A stretch of DNA of 64,000 bases from Clostridium sartagoforme. GTDB taxonomy: Bacteria; Bacillota; Clostridia; Clostridiales; Clostridiaceae. Made by a program: the position numbers and the translations under genes. Below are positions 57,479 through 64,000 of this stretch, piece by piece (position 1 is the stretch's first letter; every line of letters begins with the position of its first letter). The notes under the pieces were generated by a model. It saw only the letters and a program-made list of their open reading frames with translations. It ran no database searches and was not told the origin of the DNA. The stretch covers positions 124,001 through 188,000 of the forward strand of contig NZ_SRYR01000003.1 in NCBI RefSeq assembly GCF_004794105.1, in the 5' to 3' direction.

Positions 57479-57829
57479 AAGAAGTTTATAACATAGATTT
57501 AACTGAGGACAGGCTAGATTATCAAGGCTAACAACACATTACGAAAGTATTCCAAATATAGATGATGTTATGGTAGAATTACCAGCATTAATGGATAAGA
57601 AGGAGCAGAAGTTATTAAGAGTGATACAATTCCAACATTCCATAAAGGATTAATGGAACAACAAGTACCTTCAGAAAAATTAATAGTAGAAGGGGCTATT
57701 TAAGGTTCTTACAATAAAGTATTACAATCATTTGCAATGAACAAAACAGTTCCATCAACGTTAGTTGCTAAAGAAATATTAGATGATATGATAGAAGCGA
57801 ATAAAGGATTCTGGCTAGAAATTAAATAG
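57479..57829 (+). pseudogene. Remnants of LicT PRD2 and of a GH4 6-phospho-alpha-glucosidase
   Basis: After the truncated LicT comes EVYNIDLTEDRLDYQ, resembling the start of a second PRD, then across frame changes IDDVMVELPAL, GAEVIKSDTIPTFHKGLMEQ, VPSEKLIVEGAI (stop), and LQSFAMNKTVPSTLVAKEIL ending KGFWLEIK and TAG at 57827-57829. These match the C-terminal third of GH4 phospho-alpha-glucosidases (MalH/GlvA kind) as I know them. Two frameshifts and an in-frame TAA break it. A deletion seems to have fused the licT remnant to the tail of a former alpha-glucoside operon. Confidence 0.75.
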
Positions 57830-57845
57830 TATATAAAAAAATAAA

Positions 57846-57883
57846 GCTCAGGTGATCAGACTACTGGTCACCTGAGTTTTTAT
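57846..57883 (+). terminator. Terminator after the GH4 remnant
   Basis: CTCAGGTGATCAG (57847-57859) pairs with CTGGTCACCTGAG (57864-57876) with one G-U-type position, then TTTTT. A surviving end of the former operon. Confidence 0.88.
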
Positions 57884-57973
57884 TTGGGAAAATAACTTTA
57901 AGGTCTTTTAATGATGCTAAAATAAAGTATTTAATAAAAAATTTAATTAATATCAATATTTTCAAGAAAGTAA

Positions 57974-58098
57974 TTGAAAATATTACCAAAATATATTATA
58001 ATTAAATGGAAATTAATACATTATTATCCTTAAGCGTGTAATCAATTAAATTTGAGCATTAGCTGAGATGGTATCTTATACCCTTTCAGCTTTTTTTT
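57974..58098 (+). promoter_or_regulatory. Promoter and attenuator-like leader upstream of the GH84 gene
   Basis: TTGAAA (57974-57979), 17 bases, TATAAT (57997-58002). Then GCGTGT (58034-58039), a possible TCAA/TTGA mini-stem around TTAAAT, GCATTAGCT (58056-58064) and a terminator: AGCTGA (58061-58066) with TCAGCT (58086-58091), upper stem GGTAT/ATACC, and eight T's. As in the GH20 leader at 9802-9908, GCATTAGCT overlaps the terminator foot. 58099-58295 holds only AT-rich leader down to the ribosome site. Confidence 0.62.
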
Positions 58099-58295
58099 AT
58101 TCTGAATGTAAATAAATGCATAACAATCTTGTTTCACAATCTAAAATTAAGAATGAATAATACAAAGCTAATTGCAATTATTAATTTAAGATTTTAATGA
58201 GAGAGTATCATGAATTCTTTAATAATGCGAATATTTATATGGTTATTGCAAGGGGAAATTAAAAATTTTAATATTATAGGGGGAGAAGAGAGGAT

Positions 58296-61200
58296 ATGAT
58301 AAAAAAATCTAAGAGATATTTATCATTAATGCTAGCAAGTGCTATATTATTTTCTAATATGGCAGGTAGCATAAAGGTTTCAGCTGAAACTAGAACAGAA
58401 GAAATTCCTATTTTGGAAGCTAAAAGTACTGAGTATGAAATTTACCCTGCACCACAAAAAATAAGTTATCAAGAAGGGGATTTTTCTTTTGAAAATGGTG
58501 TAAACGTTATTTATGAATCGGGTATAGATAGCTATACAAAAAGCAGATTAGAAAGTGAGATTTTAAAGGCGCATAATATTAGTTATGAAGTTTCTACATC
58601 TGATGAAATAGTTGATGGAAAAACTAATATTCTAGTTGGAATTAAGGATTCAGGAGAAGCTGTTGATACTTATTCAAATAAGTACAAAATAGAAACAGAA
58701 GACCTTTATGAAAAAATTGATTCATATTTCTTAGGGGCTGATAATAATGTTATCACGGTACTTGGTAGAGATACAGATTCAGCATTTTATGGTCTAACTA
58801 CTTTATATCATGTAGTAAATCAAATAGAGGATATGAGAATAAGAAACTTTAAAATTGAGGATTACGCAAATGTGGTTACTCGTGGATTTATAGAAGGTTA
58901 CTATGGAAATCCATGGTCTATTGAAGATAGAAGCGATCTTATGACTTACGGTGGGTATTATAAATTAAATGCTTATTTCTACGCACCAAAAGATGATCCA
59001 AAGCATAGGGTTCAATGGCGTTCACTTTATACTGAAGATGAGTTAAAGTGGATTAAAGAACTAGCTGATGCAGGCAATGCTTCTAAAACTAGATTCGTTT
59101 ATGGAATTCATCCATTCCCAGGAAATGATGCTTTTGGAATTAATAAAAATGAAGCTGGATATCAAAAGGATTTAGCTGATTTAAAGACTAAGCTTATGCA
59201 AGTTATCGATCAAGGTGTTAGACAAGTTGCTATACTTGCAGATGATTTTGCTAATCCAGGTGGAGAATTAGGACTTAGATTAATAAATGATATGACAAAT
59301 TGGTTAGAAAATGAAGTAAAACTTCAATATCCTGATATGAAAACTACACTACCATATATTCCTTATGACTATATGGGAAATGGATCAAGTAATGAATTTA
59401 CTCATTTAAAACAATCTCCAGATAATGTTCAACTTGTTATGACTGGAGGAAGAATATGGGGGGAAGTAACTCAAAACTTCTCAGAAACCTTTAAGAATAA
59501 CACTGGTAGAGCACCATATTATTGGATAAACTGGCCATGTTCAGATAACTCTAAACAACACTTAATAATGGGTGGTAATGATACTTTCTTACATCCAGGT
59601 GTAGATCCAACACTTATTGAAGGAATAATGTTAAATCCAATGCAACAATCAGAAGCTAACAAATCAGCATTATTTGCTGTTGCAGATTATTCATGGAATA
59701 TTTGGGAGACAAAAGAACAAGCAGATCAAAACTGGAATGATTCATTTAAATATATGGATCATAACACAGCTGAAGAAACTAAAGCTTCTGAAGCTTTACG
59801 TGAAATAAGTAAGCATATGATTAATCAAAATATGGATAGTCGTGTTAGAGCATTACAAGAATCTGTAGAACTTGCACCAAAGCTAACAGCATTTAAAGAA
59901 AAGGTTGCTTCTGGAGCTAGTGTTAAAGATGATGCATTAGCATTAATTGAAGAATTTACAAAATTAAAGGATGCAGCAGAGTATTATAAAAATAACCCAG
60001 GAAATGAAAAAACAAGGGATCAAATAATTTACTGGTTAAACTCTTGGGAAGATACAACAACAGCAGCAATTGCATACTTAAAAGCTATTATTGCAAATGA
60101 AGAAGGAAATAATAGTGAAATATGGTCTAATTACTCAGAAGGACAATCGGCTTTTGAAAAGTCAAAAACTTATGGATTTAAATATGTAGATCATATTGAA
60201 TATGCGGAAGTAGGAGTTCAACATATTGTTCCATTTATAAAAAACATGGAATCATTTTTAGCTCCAATAGTTTCTGGTATAGTAGATCCATCTAAGGTAG
60301 TATCAACAATTATTACTAATAGAGCAGATACTCCCGCAGGAAATTTAAATAATATTTTAGATAACAATCCTTCAACAGAAATTGTTTATAAAAATCCCAA
60401 TAGTATTTCAGAAGGTACTTATATTGGTATTAAATATAATAGAATAATTAAAATTAAGGATGTAGAATTCTTATTAGGTGCTATTGCAAATAAAAATGAT
60501 ACGATGCAAGAAGCTAAGATTCAATATACAGTTGATGGTAAGAGTTGGCTAGATTTAGAAGAGGGTAAAGTATATGCTATGCCAAATAAGATTACAATTG
60601 AGGGATTAGAGTTAGATGCAATGGGAATTCGTGTTATTGCAACTAAGGATAAAGCAAATACTTGGTTTGGAGTAAAAGATATTACTGTAAATAAAGGTGA
60701 TATTACAGAAGGTTCAGGCATAAATCCAACTATAATAAGAACTAATTGGCCACAAATTTATGCAGGAACTGAGTCTAACTTATTTGATAGCAATGATTCA
60801 ACAGATGTTTGGTATCAAACACATACTGGTGATATAACTAAAGCTGGAGATTTTATTGGAGTTGATTTAGGAAAAGTAATTCCAGTAGGAGATGTTAGAT
60901 TTGTAGTTGGAAGAAATGGGTCAGCAGATAAATGGACTAGCTACAAATTAGAGTATTCAACAGACAACTCAAATTGGACAACGTTTAAAGAATACACTGG
61001 TAAAGCTTCTGGGCAAGATATAGTTGAAGAAAACCTTGAAGGAAAAGAAGCTAGATATGTAAGATTAACTAATAAAGTAGATATTAAGAAGTGGGTCATA
61101 TTCTCAGAAATTAATGTTAAAAAATATGGACAAGATGTATCAACAAAACATGTATATACAAATACTGATTTGGAACTTGCATCAATTTTTGAAAGTGAAG

Positions 61201-63920
61201 AACTAACTAAATTAGTTCCAAAAGAAAATATAACTTTAAAAGCTAATGAATATATAGGAATTAAATTAGATAGAATAAAGGACTTAAGTGAAATAGCTTT
61301 AGAAGTATCAAATAAGGATGGATTAACATTACAAACATCTATGAATGGAGTAGAATGGACTAATGTTAATTTAGGAAATGGAAGTACTTTAGAAGATGCT
61401 AGATATATTAGATTAATAGCTAATAAAGATGTTAGCTCTAATTTAAATAAATTTGAAGTTAAATCTAATGAAGTTTATCAGCCATCTATAAAAGAATCCT
61501 TTGTAAAAATTAATGGTAAAGTAGAAAATATATTTGATAAAAACTTTAATACTTCAGCATCCTTTGATGCTTTTCCAAGGAAAGATAAGGGGATAGTATT
61601 TGATTTAGGTCAAACTATGAATATAAAAAATCTTACTTATGCTGTACTAGATACAGAAAGAGATTATTTAAGAGATGCTAAATTCCAAATATCTTCAGAT
61701 GGAGAAGAGTGGACAGATGTAATTACTATTGGTGATGGTTTAACAAATGACAGTAGTGATATGGAATCTAAACCTGTTGAAGGTGGATATGATCATGGAG
61801 ATAGTACAACTATAGTTCCAATTTCTCATGCCTTTGTAAAAGGTGAATTAGATTCTGCTAAAGAAGCAAGATATTTAAGAATATTATTTACAGCAGATTA
61901 TATGTACAGATGGGTTAAAATAAGTGAAATATTAATAAATGATGGAGAGTATATAAGAACAGTTAATAATCCAAGCTATGTATCAGATCCAATAGAATTA
62001 GCTGGATTTGCTCCAGAAAATATTAATGATGGAAATTTAACTACATCATATAAGCCAAATACAAATAATGGACAAATAAAATCAGGAAGCTTAACTTATC
62101 GTTTATCTGAAAATACTGATATTAATAAGATAAATATTGTTCAAAGTGGAAATGATATTTCAAATGCAAAAGTCATGGCTAGAACTGGGTATAATGAAGC
62201 TGGTGAAGCTATTTGGAAGGAACTTGGAACATTAAGTAAAAGCTTAACAGAGATTATAAATACTAAATATGATAATATTTTTGAAATAAGAATTGATTGG
62301 GCTGGTACAGCTCCTACTATATATGAAATAGTAACAATGAATGATAAGGATATTCCGAACACATCTGAATTAGAGGATTTAGTAGCTACTTCAGAAGACT
62401 ATGTGGAAGAAGCATATACAGCAGGAAGTTTTGCTAAATTTACGGAAGCTTTAGAAGCTGCAAAGGCTATATTAAATAATATAGAAAATTCAAATCAAGA
62501 AAAAGTTAATATTGCAAAAGATAATTTGTCAGCTGCAATTGAGGAATTAGTTAATATAGAAGAATTATCAAATATTATTGATGAAGCTAATAATATTAAG
62601 AATAATGGTGAAAATTATACAGAAGAATCTTTAGATATTCTTAATATAGCATTAGAAAATGCAGAGGAAGCATTAGAAAATCCAGAAGCAACTAAGGAGA
62701 TGGTAAATAGTGCAGTATCAGCTTTAAGAATTGCAATAGATTCTTTAGTTAAGGAAGATATAGATACTCCAGAAGCTGATAAGACATTATTAACAATAGT
62801 TGTAGAATATGCTGAGGAAGTTAAGGCAAATGGAGATCTTGAAGATGTTGTTCCAGCAGTAGTTAAAGAATTTGAGGAAGCATTAAAAGAAGCTAAGGAT
62901 GTTTTAGTAGATAAAAAAGCAACAGAAGCTCAAGTAGATGCAGCTATAGAGAGATTAGTTAATGTAATTCATATGCTAGAATACAAAAAAGGTAATAAGG
63001 AAGAGCTTATAAAATTAGTTGAGGTAATAAATGCTTTAGATGAAAGCAAATATACAACAGCAACTTGGGAAGCACTTCAAGTTGAACTTGAAAAGGCTAA
63101 TAAAGTGATAGAAGACGAAAATGCAATGGAAGAAGAAGTATCTAAGACTTATGAAAGCTTAGGAAAAGCATTTGCTGATTTAAAATTAGCAGCAGATAAT
63201 TCTAAGCTTGAAAAGCTAGTTTCAGAGTTAGAAGCTAAGGATTTATCTAAGTATACACCAGGAAGTGTTACTAAATTTAATGCAGAATTAGATAAAGCTA
63301 AGTCTATATTAAGTAATAAAGAAGCAACACAAGAGCAAATAGATGAAGCATATAATAAATTAATTAGAGCTTATTTAGAGCTAAGATTAATACCTGATAA
63401 GTCTAAGCTTGAAGAATTAATAAATAAAGCTGAATCTATAGATATATCTAAATATACTGAAGAGAGTGTTATTTCACTTAAGGAAAAGTTAAAAGAAGTT
63501 AAAGATGTTTTAGATAATGAAGAAGCTAGTCAAGTGGAAGTTAATAAGGCATCGGAAGAATTAGAAATAGCCTTAGCTGGCTTAGACGAAAAGAAAGATA
63601 ATAACAACAATAATAACACTGATACAGATAATGAGACTGACAATAATAATGGTACTGGAAATGGAACAGACACTGATAATAACACTGGCAATGGTGGTAG
63701 TAGTGGAGACAATAGTACTAACAATAATGAAAGTAATAATGACACAGATAATAAACCTAGCAACAATAATGATACTACTAATAATGACAGTGAAGGTGAT
63801 AAGAATACTGAAGCAGGAAAGGGTAACTTACCTGAGACAGGTGGTACTTCAACATTTGCATTAGTAGGAATTGCAACATTAATTCTTGGTGCTGGAGGAG
63901 TATTAAGAAGAAGAAAGTAA
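58296..63920 (+). CDS. Wall-anchored GH84 beta-N-acetylglucosaminidase (NagH/NagJ-like, mu-toxin type)
   Basis: 1874 residues. Signal peptide about 1-30; GH20b-like N-terminal domain (about 45-190) with YPAPQKISYQEG; GH84 barrel (about 192-480) starting TRGFIEGYYGNPWS, with catalytic D316-D317 in AILADDFANPGG; helical region to about 660; a series of discoidin/CBM32-like domains (about 665-1365); six or so FIVAR-type helical repeats (about 1370-1770); an Asn/Asp/Thr linker; LPETG (about 1845), membrane span and RRRK. The family includes O-GlcNAcases and the clostridial hyaluronidase mu-toxin. Its FIVAR array resembles that of the GH20 protein. AGGGGGAGAAGAGAGG precedes the ATG. Confidence 0.93.
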   Translation: MIKKSKRYLSLMLASAILFSNMAGSIKVSAETRTEEIPILEAKSTEYEIYPAPQKISYQEGDFSFENGVNVIYESGIDSYTKSRLESEILKAHNISYEVSTSDEIVDGKTNILVGIKDSGEAVDTYSNKYKIETEDLYEKIDSYFLGADNNVITVLGRDTDSAFYGLTTLYHVVNQIEDMRIRNFKIEDYANVVTRGFIEGYYGNPWSIEDRSDLMTYGGYYKLNAYFYAPKDDPKHRVQWRSLYTEDELKWIKELADAGNASKTRFVYGIHPFPGNDAFGINKNEAGYQKDLADLKTKLMQVIDQGVRQVAILADDFANPGGELGLRLINDMTNWLENEVKLQYPDMKTTLPYIPYDYMGNGSSNEFTHLKQSPDNVQLVMTGGRIWGEVTQNFSETFKNNTGRAPYYWINWPCSDNSKQHLIMGGNDTFLHPGVDPTLIEGIMLNPMQQSEANKSALFAVADYSWNIWETKEQADQNWNDSFKYMDHNTAEETKASEALREISKHMINQNMDSRVRALQESVELAPKLTAFKEKVASGASVKDDALALIEEFTKLKDAAEYYKNNPGNEKTRDQIIYWLNSWEDTTTAAIAYLKAIIANEEGNNSEIWSNYSEGQSAFEKSKTYGFKYVDHIEYAEVGVQHIVPFIKNMESFLAPIVSGIVDPSKVVSTIITNRADTPAGNLNNILDNNPSTEIVYKNPNSISEGTYIGIKYNRIIKIKDVEFLLGAIANKNDTMQEAKIQYTVDGKSWLDLEEGKVYAMPNKITIEGLELDAMGIRVIATKDKANTWFGVKDITVNKGDITEGSGINPTIIRTNWPQIYAGTESNLFDSNDSTDVWYQTHTGDITKAGDFIGVDLGKVIPVGDVRFVVGRNGSADKWTSYKLEYSTDNSNWTTFKEYTGKASGQDIVEENLEGKEARYVRLTNKVDIKKWVIFSEINVKKYGQDVSTKHVYTNTDLELASIFESEELTKLVPKENITLKANEYIGIKLDRIKDLSEIALEVSNKDGLTLQTSMNGVEWTNVNLGNGSTLEDARYIRLIANKDVSSNLNKFEVKSNEVYQPSIKESFVKINGKVENIFDKNFNTSASFDAFPRKDKGIVFDLGQTMNIKNLTYAVLDTERDYLRDAKFQISSDGEEWTDVITIGDGLTNDSSDMESKPVEGGYDHGDSTTIVPISHAFVKGELDSAKEARYLRILFTADYMYRWVKISEILINDGEYIRTVNNPSYVSDPIELAGFAPENINDGNLTTSYKPNTNNGQIKSGSLTYRLSENTDINKINIVQSGNDISNAKVMARTGYNEAGEAIWKELGTLSKSLTEIINTKYDNIFEIRIDWAGTAPTIYEIVTMNDKDIPNTSELEDLVATSEDYVEEAYTAGSFAKFTEALEAAKAILNNIENSNQEKVNIAKDNLSAAIEELVNIEELSNIIDEANNIKNNGENYTEESLDILNIALENAEEALENPEATKEMVNSAVSALRIAIDSLVKEDIDTPEADKTLLTIVVEYAEEVKANGDLEDVVPAVVKEFEEALKEAKDVLVDKKATEAQVDAAIERLVNVIHMLEYKKGNKEELIKLVEVINALDESKYTTATWEALQVELEKANKVIEDENAMEEEVSKTYESLGKAFADLKLAADNSKLEKLVSELEAKDLSKYTPGSVTKFNAELDKAKSILSNKEATQEQIDEAYNKLIRAYLELRLIPDKSKLEELINKAESIDISKYTEESVISLKEKLKEVKDVLDNEEASQVEVNKASEELEIALAGLDEKKDNNNNNNTDTDNETDNNNGTGNGTDTDNNTGNGGSSGDNSTNNNESNNDTDNKPSNNNDTTNNDSEGDKNTEAGKGNLPETGGTSTFALVGIATLILGAGGVLRRRK

Positions 63921-63932
63921 TTTGAATTTTTT

Positions 63933-63962
63933 AGGGCCCTATGGAGAATTCCATAGGGCCTT
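63933..63962 (+). terminator. Terminator after the GH84 gene
   Basis: GGCCCTATGGA (63935-63945), loop GAAT, TCCATAGGGCC (63950-63960), a perfect 11-base stem followed by T-rich sequence. The last 40 bases of the window are AT-rich without a gene. Confidence 0.88.
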
Positions 63963-64000
63963 ATTATTTACAAATTAAATATATAAAAATTCTTAAGTAA

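Noticed and set aside
58296..63920. Dockerin or cohesin modules, as in some clostridial glycan hydrolases
   Set aside because: No calcium-loop repeats typical of dockerins were seen; the C-terminus is an LPETG wall anchor.

Overview
This 64 kb window reads as chromosome of a low-GC Clostridium sensu stricto (inferred from strong AT bias, AGGAGG-type ribosome sites, PTS-dominated sugar uptake, LPxTG surface enzymes and typical clostridial families). The species cannot be fixed from the sequence. No rRNA, tRNA, CRISPR array or intact transposase was seen.

Layout. (1) 1-7320: the tail of a surface-polysaccharide locus (flippase, ATP-grasp/HAD fusion, pyruvyl-transferase-like protein, DegT aminotransferase, rfbA, rfbB), closed by a strong terminator. 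(2) 7321-9800: a decayed accessory patch with broken coding remnants, a small membrane ORF and an orphan phage-type replication-like protein. (3) 9800-15250: a wall-anchored GH20 hexosaminidase behind a long leader with an attenuator-like element. (4) 15347-22001: a sigma-54 activator (LevR/CelR type) divergent from a lactose/cellobiose-class PTS with a GH1 phospho-glycosidase. (5) 22013-28712: an AraC regulator and a glucuronate operon (uxuA, SDR-type fructuronate reductase, uxaC, kdgK, kdgA). (6) 28849-33039: a wall-anchored calcineurin-like phosphoesterase. (7) 33354-37849: a ROK repressor divergent from a PTS operon (IIC, a TIM-barrel protein of unknown function, IIB, IIA). (8) 37987-42577: licT, beta-glucoside IIBCA and GH1, with two RAT/terminator switches. 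(9) 42629-57041: a glycosaminoglycan (GAG) regulon: wall-anchored PL8 lyase, kdgA, kdgK, kduI, kduD, GntR regulator, GH88 unsaturated glucuronyl hydrolase, mannose-class PTS (IIB, IIC, IID, IIA), YajC-like protein, heparinase II/III-like protein and a discoidin-like protein without signal peptide. (10) 57176-57883: an orphan RAT, a truncated LicT and a GH4 remnant. (11) 57974-63962: a wall-anchored GH84 enzyme (mu-toxin/NagH-like) behind a leader resembling that of the GH20 gene.

Together the genes describe host-glycan foraging. Surface PL8, GH20 and GH84 enzymes cut hyaluronan/chondroitin-like polymers and N-acetylhexosamine glycans. The mannose-class PTS imports unsaturated disaccharides, GH88 splits them, and KduI/KduD convert the unsaturated uronate to 2-keto-3-deoxygluconate (KDG). 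UxaC, the reductase and UxuA turn free glucuronate into the same KDG, and two KdgK/KdgA pairs finish both arms to pyruvate and glyceraldehyde-3-phosphate. The GAG-cluster layout resembles that known from streptococci, but the regulator here is GntR-type.

The most interesting unexplained signals are the related promoter-motif-terminator leaders upstream of the GH20 and GH84 genes, a structured GC-rich leader segment at 10046-10211, the cytoplasmic discoidin-like protein closing the GAG operon, the ATP-grasp/HAD fusion, and the LicT fragment that retains only an RNA-binding domain next to an orphan RAT.
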